13,113 bases of DNA from Chthonomonas sp. UBA2785 (GCA_002352215.1 DEIB01000012.1:1-13113); one strand, 5' to 3'; shown: positions 1 to 6,204, counted from the first letter of the stretch. A program made the numbers and translations. The notes: generated by a model from the sequence alone, not told the origin.

Positions 1-866
1 CCGGCGGCGATACCGACTCGACCAACCCCCGAAGAGGCCACCCGGGACTCGATCCACGCCAGACGCTCCTCGTGAGTCTCGGGCCGCGCAATGCGTTCGA
101 CCGAGGCAACCTCACCTGAAGCACTCACCACCGCAAACCGCAGCCAGGTGCCGCCCAGGTCCACCGCCCCCACGCGCTCGGCCGCGGGCCTCGTTGCGGT
201 CAAAAAACGGCGCGTTTGCTTGGTGGGGTCGTTGAGGGCGCCGCCCATCACAATGCCGCTGGCCCCGCGCCGCATGGCCGCCCACACCTGGGCTTCGGAT
301 TGATAGCGGCCCTCGGCCAGCACCAAGGCCCCCCGCCCGGCGGCATGCGCCACCAATTCCAAGTCTGGCCCGTCGCCCACGCCCGAGCTAGCCGGTGTAT
401 AGCCGCTCAGAGTGGTGCCAATGACATCAAACCCCAAGGCCACCGCCTGGTCCACGCTGGCGGGCGTATCGCAGTCGGCCATCGCCAGCCTTCCGGCGGC
501 GTGCACCCGCGCCACCAGGTCCGCCAGGGCCACTCCCCCGGGGCGGGGGCGTTCGGTGGCGTCCATCGCTACCACCTCGCATCCGAGGTCAATCAGCGCC
601 TCGACTTCGGCCATCGTCGGCGTGATGAAGACCTCCGAATCCGGATAAGTCCGCTTTAACAAACCCACACACGGCAGTCCGGTCGCGGTCCGAATCGCCG
701 CAATCGCCTCCACCCCTTCCAAGCGCAAGAACCGCACCCCCTCGCGCTGATGCTGGCGGGCGGCCTCCACCAAAAAGTCCACCGGTGCGGTCACGCCCGG
801 AGCGGGCTGCACACTCGCTACCAGGGGGCACTCGGCCAGCAACGCGGCCAATTCAAAGCGGGTCAC
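1..866 (-). CDS. nanEK: NanE-ROK fusion (ManNAc-6-P epimerase / ManNAc kinase), 3' end cut by window edge
   Basis: Start GTG at 866 is preceded by a strong GGAGGTGGAGG ribosome-binding site. The frame stays open for 288 codons to the left edge, so the C-terminus is missing. Residues about 1-225 are N-acetylmannosamine-6-phosphate 2-epimerase (NanE), a TIM barrel converting ManNAc-6-P to GlcNAc-6-P. Visible NanE signatures are SVQP (18-21), LLKRTYPDSEVFITPT with candidate catalytic Lys71, VAMDAT (99-104), LAMADCDT (127-134), IGTTLSGYTP (149-158) and AEGRY with candidate catalytic Glu186. After a linker of only a few residues comes AVDLGGTWLRFAVV (234-247), the phosphate-binding motif that opens ROK-family sugar kinases. 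NanE/NanK bifunctional proteins are known, so the likely job is phosphorylation of ManNAc followed by epimerisation in the cytosol. The GTGA overlap with the upstream glycosylase gene suggests coupled translation. The kinase substrate is inferred; glucokinase activity is possible. Confidence 0.88.
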   Translation of the reverse strand, partial: MTRFELAALLAECPLVASVQPAPGVTAPVDFLVEAARQHQREGVRFLRLEGVEAIAAIRTATGLPCVGLLKRTYPDSEVFITPTMAEVEALIDLGCEVVAMDATERPRPGGVALADLVARVHAAGRLAMADCDTPASVDQAVALGFDVIGTTLSGYTPASSGVGDGPDLELVAHAAGRGALVLAEGRYQSEAQVWAAMRRGASGIVMGGALNDPTKQTRRFLTATRPAAERVGAVDLGGTWLRFAVVSASGEVASVERIARPETHEERLAWIESRVASSGVGRVGIAA

Positions 867-1513
867 GCCTCCACCTCCGGCAGGCTCAGTTTCGGGGTCG
901 TTTTGCCCGCCGCGCGTAGTTCGCAGGCCAGCCGCCAGGCCTTGGCAATGTCATCCACCAGCAGGCTAAATCCGCCGTCGTGGGTGGCGCTGCTCTGCCG
1001 CAAAATGTACGCCGGGTGCAGGGTCGCCATGGTCGCGCGGGCGTAGGCAGAAGGAAAAACCACCCCCCGCTCCTTGGTGATTTTGAAGTCCCCTCGAATC
1101 AGGTTCTTCGCGCTGGGCGCGCCAATGCACAGCACCATCGTCGGCGCAATTAAGTTCAATTGCGGCAGCAGCCACTGGCGGCAGGCCTGCGTTTCTTCAT
1201 CAGATGGCGGCCGGTTGTACGCCTTGCCGTCGCGCCAGTCGCAGGCGCGGCACTTCACCGTGTTGCAGATGTAAACGGCTTCGGTGGTCAGCCCGGCCTC
1301 GGTAATGGCCTTGTCCAGCAGTTGCCCGGCCCGGCCTACAAAGGGGATTCCCGTGCGGTCTTCGTCGGCGCCGGGGCCTTCCCCCACCAGCACCAGCGGC
1401 GAGGCCGGGTCACCCTTCCCAAACACCACATTCGTCCGGCGTTCGCTCAGCGGGCAGGTCGTGCACCCTAAGGCCGCCGCGCGGAGTTCGTCAAGCGCCG
1501 GGAGCATCCGCAT
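863..1513 (-). CDS. udg: Family-4 uracil-DNA glycosylase (4Fe-4S)
   Basis: 216 residues. It removes uracil from DNA to start base-excision repair. Motif A is GEGPGADEDRTGIPFVGRAG (44-63), close to the family GEAPG-x2-ED-x-GxPFVGxAG pattern; motif B is HPAYILR (166-172). Candidate Fe-S ligands are Cys17 and Cys20 (CTTC), Cys88 (VKC) and Cys111 (ETQAC). The stretch between Cys88 and Cys111 is about seven residues longer than I expect for the family and holds an extra Cys91 plus DWRDGK. Length fits the family. The chosen ATG overlaps the end of the HIT gene by 23 bp; Met3 is the alternative start. The stop overlaps the nanEK GTG by 4 bp. The neighbouring HIT, regulator and sugar genes give no repair context, so co-transcription may be only compactness. 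Confidence 0.9.
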   Translation of the reverse strand: MRMLPALDELRAAALGCTTCPLSERRTNVVFGKGDPASPLVLVGEGPGADEDRTGIPFVGRAGQLLDKAITEAGLTTEAVYICNTVKCRACDWRDGKAYNRPPSDEETQACRQWLLPQLNLIAPTMVLCIGAPSAKNLIRGDFKITKERGVVFPSAYARATMATLHPAYILRQSSATHDGGFSLLVDDIAKAWRLACELRAAGKTTPKLSLPEVEA

Positions 1514-1997
1514 CCACCGCCGCCTTCAGGTGGTCGTAGGCCGATTCCAGGCTCTGCGGAATCACGCGCACGTCGGCCACCGTGGTCATAAAGTTGGTAT
1601 CGCCCCGCCATCGCGGAACGATGTGCCAGTGGAGATGGGTGGGGATGCCCGCCCCGCCCGCCTGGCCAAGATTGACGCCCACGTTGAAGCCTTCGGGCTT
1701 ATAAACCGCCTCAATCCAGCGCATCGCCCGGGCGACAAGCTGGTTGATTTCCAGCAGTTCCGCGTCGTCCAGTTCGTCCATCCGCGCGGTGTGCTTGTAG
1801 GGCGCCACCATCAGGTGGCCGCTGGTGTACGGGAAGGCGTTGAGCATCACAAACGCCGTCCGCCCCCGATACAAAATGAGGTTACGGCGGTCGTCCGATT
1901 GCGCAGGTAGATCCACAAAGATGCACCCGCCTTTGGCCTGCGCATCGGCGGTGCTCACATACTCAAATCGCCAGGGTGCGGCCAGGCGCTCGGGCAT
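1491..1997 (-). CDS. HIT-family protein, probable Ap4A phosphorylase / ATP adenylyltransferase type
   Basis: 168 residues. The histidine-triad motif is HLHWHIVPRW (121-130), with His121, His123 and His125 in the HxHxHxx pattern; the middle His... of the triad acts as nucleophile on nucleoside phosphates in this family. FVMLNAFPYTSGHLMVAPYK (49-68) is the usual HIT beta-strand region. GxAGGAGIPTHLHWHxVPRW followed by GDTNFM (132-137) resembles the mycobacterial Ap4A phosphorylase subgroup rather than small HINT proteins. Likely substrates are dinucleoside polyphosphates such as Ap4A, in the cytosol; the exact substrate is inferred. It starts 4 bp after the stop of the ANTAR regulator and its end overlaps the uracil-DNA glycosylase start, so it sits within the leftward gene string. 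Confidence 0.88.
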   Translation of the reverse strand: MPERLAAPWRFEYVSTADAQAKGGCIFVDLPAQSDDRRNLILYRGRTAFVMLNAFPYTSGHLMVAPYKHTARMDELDDAELLEINQLVARAMRWIEAVYKPEGFNVGVNLGQAGGAGIPTHLHWHIVPRWRGDTNFMTTVADVRVIPQSLESAYDHLKAAVDADAPGA

Positions 1998-2001
1998 GCC
2001 C

Positions 2002-2583
2002 TTAGTCTGACACGCCGCGCGCCAGCAGAATCGCTTCCGCCACCTCGCGCATGGACTTCCGGGCGTTCATGCTCTGCTGTTGAATGCGGCGGTAAGCCTC
2101 GTCCTCGCTCAGCCCTCGGTCGGCCATCAGGGCGCCCTTGGCGCGCTCCACCAGCTTTCGGGTTTCAATCCGGTCGCGGAGGTCAGCGACTTCTTGGTTA
2201 AGCTGCCGATTGGTTTCAAAGCGGCTGCGGGCCACCTGAATCGCGGGGGCGAGGTGGCTGGGGTTGAAGGGCTTGACCAGGTAGCCGTAAACGCCGGCCT
2301 CTTGGGCACGGACGATCAATTCTTGGTCGCTGTAAGCCGTCAGCAGCACGGTGGGGGCAATGCCTTCGTCGGTGATCTCGCGGGCCGCGTCAATGCCGTC
2401 TTTCACGGGCATTTTCACGTCCAGCACCACCACGTCGGGTTCCAGGCGGCGGGCCAGGTCGACGGCGACGGCCCCGTCTTCGGCCTCGGCCACCACTTCG
2501 AATCCCAGCTTGTGAAGCATCTGCTTCACGTCCAGCCGGATGATCGGATCGTCGTCCGCAATAATTACTCGTAGGGGAGTCAT
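2002..2583 (-). CDS. Response regulator with C-terminal ANTAR RNA-binding domain
   Basis: 193 residues from the ATG at 2583, which follows a GAGAGGAAAG ribosome-binding site. A longer reading to 2628 is less likely because it would run through that site. Residues 1-120 are a receiver domain: Asp10-Asp11-Asp12 acidic pocket, phosphoacceptor Asp55 in VVVLDVKMP, Thr82 and Lys104 in LVKPF. Residues about 129-190 are an ANTAR domain, with a leading coiled coil (EVADLRDRIETRKLVERAKG) and the helical core ALMADRGLSEDEAYRRIQ...MREVAEAILL. Such proteins (EutV, AmiR and PdtaR type) bind paired hairpins in nascent mRNA and prevent termination when phosphorylated or ligand-triggered. No partner histidine kinase is in the window. 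It is the first gene of the leftward string. Its leader has alternative hairpins (see findings), so its own expression may be RNA-controlled. Confidence 0.93.
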   Translation of the reverse strand: MTPLRVIIADDDPIIRLDVKQMLHKLGFEVVAEAEDGAVAVDLARRLEPDVVVLDVKMPVKDGIDAAREITDEGIAPTVLLTAYSDQELIVRAQEAGVYGYLVKPFNPSHLAPAIQVARSRFETNRQLNQEVADLRDRIETRKLVERAKGALMADRGLSEDEAYRRIQQQSMNARKSMREVAEAILLARGVSD

Positions 2584-2588
2584 GGTCT

Positions 2589-2608
2589 CTTTCCTCTCGA
2601 AAGGAGAG
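2589..2608 (-). promoter_or_regulatory. Two mutually exclusive 5-bp hairpins over the RBS of the ANTAR regulator
   Basis: Read in the mRNA sense (2608 to 2589) this 20-nt stretch is four abutting pentamers: CTCTC, CTTTC, GAGAG, GAAAG. The first pairs perfectly with the third, the second with the fourth. The two stems share sequence and cannot easily coexist. The ribosome-binding purines lie in the third and fourth pentamers, 5-15 nt before the ATG. The pairing is seen directly; a regulatory role is inference. Confidence 0.4.
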
Positions 2609-2632
2609 CGATCCACGCTGACCGCCACGTTT

Positions 2633-2638
2633 AGGATA
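2633..2638 (-). promoter_or_regulatory. Candidate -10 element for the leftward gene string
   Basis: On the minus strand this reads TATCCT, a TAnnnT -10. It lies about 50 bp upstream of the regulator ATG, which would give a leader of about 40 nt. No convincing -35 is seen at 17-bp spacing. It sits 35 bp from the opposing -10 at 2674. Confidence 0.4.
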
Positions 2639-2670
2639 CACGCCGGGGCGCAGGGGGTGCCGGGTGACCC

Positions 2671-2686
2671 TGCTAAACTGGCCTAA
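2671..2686 (+). promoter_or_regulatory. Extended -10 promoter placed for a leaderless mRNA
   Basis: TGC followed by TAAACT: the TAAACT hexamer occupies 2674-2679, exactly -12 to -7 from the A of the ATG at 2686, and TG occupies the extended -10 position. That spacing predicts transcription starting at or next to the start codon. No Shine-Dalgarno-like purines lie between the hexamer and the ATG, which agrees with leaderless translation. No clear -35 is visible. Confidence 0.6.
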
Positions 2687-3564
2687 TGAGTCCGGCCCTC
2701 CGCGCATTGCTCCACGAAGTGATTGACTACGCCGGTCAGTTTCCCCCGGCGGCGTTGAGCTTGGCGGATGCGTCCGCCGAATTCCAGGCCATCATGGGCA
2801 GCCCGGATCGGTTCTGGACCCGGCGCTTCATCGTCAAGGCGCCGCAGCTGAGCGAACTTTCGGGCACTTTGCAAGAGACCCCGCTCGCAATCGTCGCGCG
2901 CCCGGCCGCCGAGGGGCTCCGCGCTCAACTCACCACCATCGTGGATGAAATCGCGGCCCTGGTGGAAGAAGACGGCCACCCGGAAAGCTTAGAAATCGCC
3001 ATCCCGCCGAACGAAGCCGCCCTCAAGGAAGCCCTGGGCGTGATGAAGAAGCGCGCCGACGATCTCGCCGGAACGCAGGTTTACTTTGAACTCGGTTGGG
3101 GCGATGACCTCCCCGACTTGATGAGCGAAGTCGCCAGCACCTGGGAGGATGTGGGGTTCAAGGCCCGCACCGGGGGTGTCACCGCCGCCGAGTTCCCGAG
3201 CCCAGCCCGCCTAGCCGAGTTTCTGCACACCGCCACCAGTCTGGACCTGCCCTTCAAGCTCACCGCCGGCCTGCACGACCCGATGACGCATGAGGATGAA
3301 GAGCTGGGCGTGACCCGCTTTGGGTTCCTCAATGCTCTCGGCGCGGCCGCTCTCGCCCGCAGCGAGGATCTCAGCACCCGCGAAGTCCACGACCTCTTGC
3401 TGGCCGAAGATGTGCGCGATGGCGCGGCGGGCCTCAGCCTGGGTGACTACACCCTGGACGAAAGCGCCGCCCACGATTTTCGATCGATCTTTGGTGGATT
3501 CGGCTCCTGCAGCGTGGCCGAACCCCGCGACGGCCTCGCGGCCTTTTTCAAGCACAACTCATGA
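2686..3564 (+). CDS. Conserved-type protein of unknown function, first gene of the fumarylacetoacetase operon
   Basis: 292 residues; function not recognised with certainty. The N-terminus IDYAGQFPPAALSLADA (13-29), then FWTRRFIVKAPQLSEL, matches the style of a widespread uncharacterised bacterial protein (pattern IDYAG-FPPAA...RF-V). The centre alternates short hydrophobic strands and acidic helices, and PFKLTAGLHDPMTHEDEE...RFGFLNALGAAAL is a motif-like block near residues 190-225 with His, Asp and Glu that could bind metal or substrate. No signal peptide or membrane segment is seen, so it is probably cytosolic. The fold looks alpha/beta, possibly barrel-like; this is inference. It overlaps fumarylacetoacetase by ATGA, so the two are probably translated in a coupled way, and a role in the same aromatic or dicarbonyl catabolism is the best contextual guess. 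Confidence 0.82.
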   Translation: MSPALRALLHEVIDYAGQFPPAALSLADASAEFQAIMGSPDRFWTRRFIVKAPQLSELSGTLQETPLAIVARPAAEGLRAQLTTIVDEIAALVEEDGHPESLEIAIPPNEAALKEALGVMKKRADDLAGTQVYFELGWGDDLPDLMSEVASTWEDVGFKARTGGVTAAEFPSPARLAEFLHTATSLDLPFKLTAGLHDPMTHEDEELGVTRFGFLNALGAAALARSEDLSTREVHDLLLAEDVRDGAAGLSLGDYTLDESAAHDFRSIFGGFGSCSVAEPRDGLAAFFKHNS

Positions 3565-4820
3565 AGACTTTCTCCATCCCCGCCAGCGCGAAATCCTGGA
3601 TTGATATCCCGGCCGATAGCCCCTTCCCGATCCAGAACATCCCCTTCGGCCTGGCCGACATCAAGGGGCAGGGCGAGACGATGGTCGCCGCAATTGGCCC
3701 CTATGCGCTGGACTTGCTGGCCCTGAGCGAAGCCGGGCTGATTGACGACAGCGAGTTTCCGGTCCTTGAGTCGTTCATTGACATGGACCGAGAGAAGCTG
3801 AGCTACCTGCGCCAGGTGGTTTTCAACCTGCTCCGGCACGACCACGATGCCCTGCGCACCCGAGAAAAGCTGCAAAAGCGGGCGATGATCCCGCTGGAGA
3901 AGTCGAACCTGCAAGTGCCGATCCCGCCGATGGCGTACGTGGACTTCTATAGCGGCATCCACCACGCCCGCAATGTGGGGCAGATGTTCCGCCCGCAAGG
4001 CGACCCGCTCCTTCCCAACTACCGCTGGGTGCCGATTGGCTACAACGGCCGCGCGAACACGGTGGTGGCCTCGGGCACGCCAATCATCCGCCCCAAGGGC
4101 CAAATCAAGGCCGCCGACGCGGAAGCGCCCGAGTGGGGCCCCTGCCGCGAACTGGACTTTGAACTCGAAATGGGCTTCTACGTGGGCAGCGGGGTGGACA
4201 TGGGCCGCCGCATCCCCACCACCCAGGCCGAGGAGCACATCTTGGGCCTCGTCATTGTCAATGACTGGAGCGCCCGCGACGTTCAGCGGTGGGAATATCA
4301 GCCGCTCGGTCCGTTCCTGGCCAAGTCGTTTGCCACCAGCGTGTCGCCGTGGATTGTGACCCTGGATGCCCTGGAGCCGTTCCGCATCGAAGGCATGCCG
4401 CAAGACCCCGAGCCGCTGCCCTATCTGCGCCAGAAGGGCAATCCGCACTTTGACGTCCAGCTCGAAGTCAGCATCAAAACGGGCAGCATGAAGACCCCGC
4501 AGGTGATCTGCCGGAGCAACATGAGCAACCTGTATTGGTCCATCGCCCAGCAGCTGGCCCACCAGACGAGCAACGGCACCCCGGTGGAACTCGGCGACCT
4601 CTACGCCACCGGCACCATCAGCGGGGAAACGCCGGATTCGTTCGGTTCCTTGCTGGAACTCACCTGGAAGGGCGAGCGACCGTTGACAATGGCCGAGACT
4701 AACGAGCGCCGCACGTTCCTGCACGATGGCGACACCGTTATCATGACGGCCTACGCCCAGGGCGATGGCTATCGCATTGGGTTTGGCGAGGTGCGCGGCA
4801 CCATCAAGCCCGCCCTGTAA
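3561..4820 (+). CDS. fahA: Fumarylacetoacetase
   Basis: 419 residues, the usual full length for the enzyme that hydrolyses fumarylacetoacetate to fumarate and acetoacetate, the last step of tyrosine/homogentisate breakdown. Residues align with mouse FAH at a constant offset of +2: metal ligands Asp128 (DFYSGIHH), Glu201 and Glu203 (ELDFELEMG) and Asp235 (NDWSARD), general-base His135, and Lys255 (FLAKSF). The N-terminal small domain (about 1-118) precedes the catalytic FAH fold; RPKGQ and PLGPFLAKSFATSVSPWIV are family blocks. No ribosome-binding site is visible; translation is likely coupled through the ATGA overlap with the preceding gene. Other pathway enzymes (homogentisate dioxygenase, 4-HPP dioxygenase, isomerase) are not in the window. 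Confidence 0.96.
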   Translation: MKTFSIPASAKSWIDIPADSPFPIQNIPFGLADIKGQGETMVAAIGPYALDLLALSEAGLIDDSEFPVLESFIDMDREKLSYLRQVVFNLLRHDHDALRTREKLQKRAMIPLEKSNLQVPIPPMAYVDFYSGIHHARNVGQMFRPQGDPLLPNYRWVPIGYNGRANTVVASGTPIIRPKGQIKAADAEAPEWGPCRELDFELEMGFYVGSGVDMGRRIPTTQAEEHILGLVIVNDWSARDVQRWEYQPLGPFLAKSFATSVSPWIVTLDALEPFRIEGMPQDPEPLPYLRQKGNPHFDVQLEVSIKTGSMKTPQVICRSNMSNLYWSIAQQLAHQTSNGTPVELGDLYATGTISGETPDSFGSLLELTWKGERPLTMAETNERRTFLHDGDTVIMTAYAQGDGYRIGFGEVRGTIKPAL

Positions 4821-4829
4821 GGAACGCGC

Positions 4830-5381
4830 ATGAAAATTCACGCCGAAGACGCCGTTATCGTGGTCATTGATGAGCAGCCGACCTTTTTGGCGGCGATTCA
4901 TGAAGCCGACCGGGTGGTCCACCGCACGCAGTTCCTTTTGGAAGCCGCGAAGCTCTTGAACATCCCCGTGCTGGCCACCGAGCAGTACCCCGAGCGCATG
5001 GGCGGCACCCACGAAGCGATTGCCCCGTTGGTGAGCCAGCCCATCATTGGCAAAATGGCGTTCAGCGCCGCCGGGGCGGAGGCGTTTGTGGCGCAACTCG
5101 AAGCGACTCAGCGCAACCAAGTGGTGCTCGTTGGTATTGAGAGCCACATCTGCGTGACGCAGACGGCGGTGGACCTGCTGGGGTCGGAATACGACGTGTT
5201 CCTGGCCGAGGACGCGATCAGCGCCCGGAGTGCGGGGATGCACGCGGTGGCCATGCAGCGCCTGCGCGACATTGGCGCGGTCATCACCCACACCGAGAGC
5301 GTGGTCTACGAAGCCATGGGCGGGGCCGACCACGGGGCGTTCCGTGACGTTCTGGGCCTGGTCAAACGATTCGCAGGGTAA
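4830..5381 (+). CDS. Isochorismatase-family cysteine hydrolase
   Basis: 183 residues with the family catalytic triad: Asp14 (VVIDEQ), Lys75 (IIGKMAFS) and Cys108 (ESHICVTQTAVDLL), with the Gly102-Ile103 pair before the Cys as expected for the cis-peptide. Members split amides or enol ethers (nicotinamide, isochorismate, N-carbamoyl compounds); many, like this one, have unknown substrates. The sequence EQYPERMGGT and the short length resemble the YcaC/isochorismatase-like subgroup rather than EntB. The start lies 9 bp after fahA with AAGGAA as ribosome-binding site, so it is probably in the same transcript. Context suggests clearing an aromatic-degradation side product, but this is inference. 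It is the last catabolic gene before the ribosomal cluster. Confidence 0.9.
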   Translation: MKIHAEDAVIVVIDEQPTFLAAIHEADRVVHRTQFLLEAAKLLNIPVLATEQYPERMGGTHEAIAPLVSQPIIGKMAFSAAGAEAFVAQLEATQRNQVVLVGIESHICVTQTAVDLLGSEYDVFLAEDAISARSAGMHAVAMQRLRDIGAVITHTESVVYEAMGGADHGAFRDVLGLVKRFAG

Positions 5382-5401
5382 GGGGAACCCGTCGTAAGTC
5401 C

Positions 5402-5433
5402 CGGTGGAACGGGGCAGAATCCTAGTTCCACCG
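5402..5433 (+). terminator. Perfect 9-bp inverted repeat after the catabolic operon (terminator-like, no T-tract)
   Basis: CGGTGGAAC (5402-5410) pairs perfectly with GTTCCACCG (5425-5433) around a 14-nt loop, 20 nt past the hydrolase stop. A purine tract, not a T-tract, follows, so it is not a classical intrinsic terminator. It could be a factor-dependent end, an mRNA-stabilising 3' hairpin or part of the rpsN leader. Confidence 0.4.
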
Positions 5434-5446
5434 AAGGGAAAAGGAA

Positions 5447-5464
5447 GGAAAGAGGTATCTTTCC
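5447..5464 (+). promoter_or_regulatory. 6-bp hairpin with hexaloop in the rpsN leader
   Basis: GGAAAG (5447-5452) pairs with CTTTCC (5459-5464) around the loop AGGTAT. Three further pairs (one a wobble) can form beyond a single mismatch. The loop has A at position 1 but lacks the G at position 4 expected of ANTAR targets. The overlapping TATCTT (5456-5461) could alternatively be a -10. Confidence 0.35.
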
Positions 5465-5493
5465 GTTCCCTGTGCGCGAGCGAGCGCGAGTTC

Positions 5494-5499
5494 TATTGT
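5494..5499 (+). promoter_or_regulatory. Weak candidate -10 for the ribosomal operon
   Basis: TATTGT fits TAnnnT and would start transcription near 5506, giving a leader of about 105 nt before rpsN. No recognisable -35 or extended -10 accompanies it, so the assignment is weak. Confidence 0.25.
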
Positions 5500-5610
5500 G
5501 CGCAGGACCCACAACCAAGCCACAGGCGAGGTGTCGACTCGTTTCTTTCCGGACGAATCCGAACGGAGAAATGATGCGCGGCAAACCGGCCCGGGAACGG
5601 CGGGACAAAC

Positions 5611-5796
5611 ATGGCTAAGAAAGCACTCATTGAAAAAGCGAAGCGGAAGCCCAAATTCAGCACGCGCGGTTACAGCCGCTGCAACCTGTGTGGCCGACCG
5701 CACGGTTACTTCCGATACTTCGGCATCTGCCGGATCTGCCTGCGCGAAAACGCTCACAAGGGCAACCTTCCGGGCGTGGTGAAGTCCAGCTGGTAA
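5611..5796 (+). CDS. rpsN: 30S ribosomal protein S14, zinc type
   Basis: 61 residues, the size of the short zinc-binding S14. Cys24-x2-Cys27 (CNLC) and Cys40-x2-Cys43 (CRIC) form the zinc ribbon; the C-terminus LPGVVKSSW is typical. S14 joins the head of the 30S subunit late in assembly. It is the first ribosomal gene here; usually rplN, rplX and rplE precede it. The ribosome-binding site is weak (GCGGGA about 8 nt before the ATG). The next gene follows after 12 bp. Confidence 0.96.
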   Translation: MAKKALIEKAKRKPKFSTRGYSRCNLCGRPHGYFRYFGICRICLRENAHKGNLPGVVKSSW

Positions 5797-5808
5797 GGAG
5801 ACAACACG

Positions 5809-6204
5809 ATGCATAGCGATCCGATTGCGGATATGTTCGCGCGGGTGCGCAACGGGCTGGTTGCCCGGCACACCACGGTGGACGTTCCGATGAGCAAGAT
5901 TAAAGTGGAACTGGCGAAGGTTCTGGAAGCCGAAGGCTTCATTGACGGCTGGGAAGTGGTGCAGGAAACGAAGTTCCCTGTCATCCGCATCAAGCTGAAG
6001 TACGACCAGCGCCGCCGACCGATGATTCATCAACTGCGCCGCGTGAGCACGCCCGGTCTGCGCGTTTATAAGGGTTCGAACGAGCTTCGCCCGATTCGCA
6101 GCGGCTTGGCCACGCGCATCATCACCACCCCGCTGGGCGTGATGACCGACCGCGAGGCGCGACGACGCAAAGTCGGGGGCGAGGTCCTCGGCGAAGTTTG
6201 GTAA
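5809..6204 (+). CDS. rpsH: 30S ribosomal protein S8
   Basis: 131 residues. DPIADMFARVRNG (4-16) at the N-terminus and TTPLGVMTDREARRRKVGGEVLGEVW at the C-terminus are the S8 signatures. S8 binds the central domain of 16S rRNA and in E. coli also represses the spc operon by binding its mRNA at rplE. Here rplE is absent, so any S8 feedback would need another site. AAGGAG lies 9 nt before the ATG. The C-terminal region normally reads S-x-SRG; here TRIITTPLGVMT keeps the fold-critical GVMTDREAR. Confidence 0.97.
   Translation: MHSDPIADMFARVRNGLVARHTTVDVPMSKIKVELAKVLEAEGFIDGWEVVQETKFPVIRIKLKYDQRRRPMIHQLRRVSTPGLRVYKGSNELRPIRSGLATRIITTPLGVMTDREARRRKVGGEVLGEVW

Larger units (their letters stand above)
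5382..5610 (+). promoter_or_regulatory. Non-coding leader upstream of rpsN
   Basis: 229 bp between the hydrolase stop and rpsN. No convincing small gene is seen. Contents in order: a 9-bp hairpin (5402-5433), an uninterrupted 23-nt purine run (5433-5455), a 6-bp hairpin with 6-nt loop (5447-5464), repeats of TGTGCGC/TTGTGCGC flanking a GCGCGAGCGAGCGCG segment (5471-5503), a TATTGT candidate -10 (5494-5499) and a small CGGA-CGAA-TCCG hairpin (5550-5561). The region probably ends the catabolic transcript and starts or controls the ribosomal one. Confidence 0.55.

Noticed and set aside
2002..2628. Longer start of the response regulator at 2628
   Set aside because: The extra 15 residues precede the normal receiver start, and the ATG at 2583 has a proper ribosome-binding site.
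3447..5333. Long minus-strand open frame (628 codons) opposite fahA and the hydrolase
   Set aside because: It is antisense to two strongly conserved genes. It is rich in His, Arg and Gly as expected from a GC-rich shadow frame, and shows no domain.
5447..5464. rpsN-leader hairpin as an ANTAR target controlled by the regulator at 2002-2583
   Set aside because: ANTAR targets have two hexaloop hairpins with A at loop position 1 and G at position 4. This loop has A1 but U4, and the neighbouring hairpin has a 14-nt loop.
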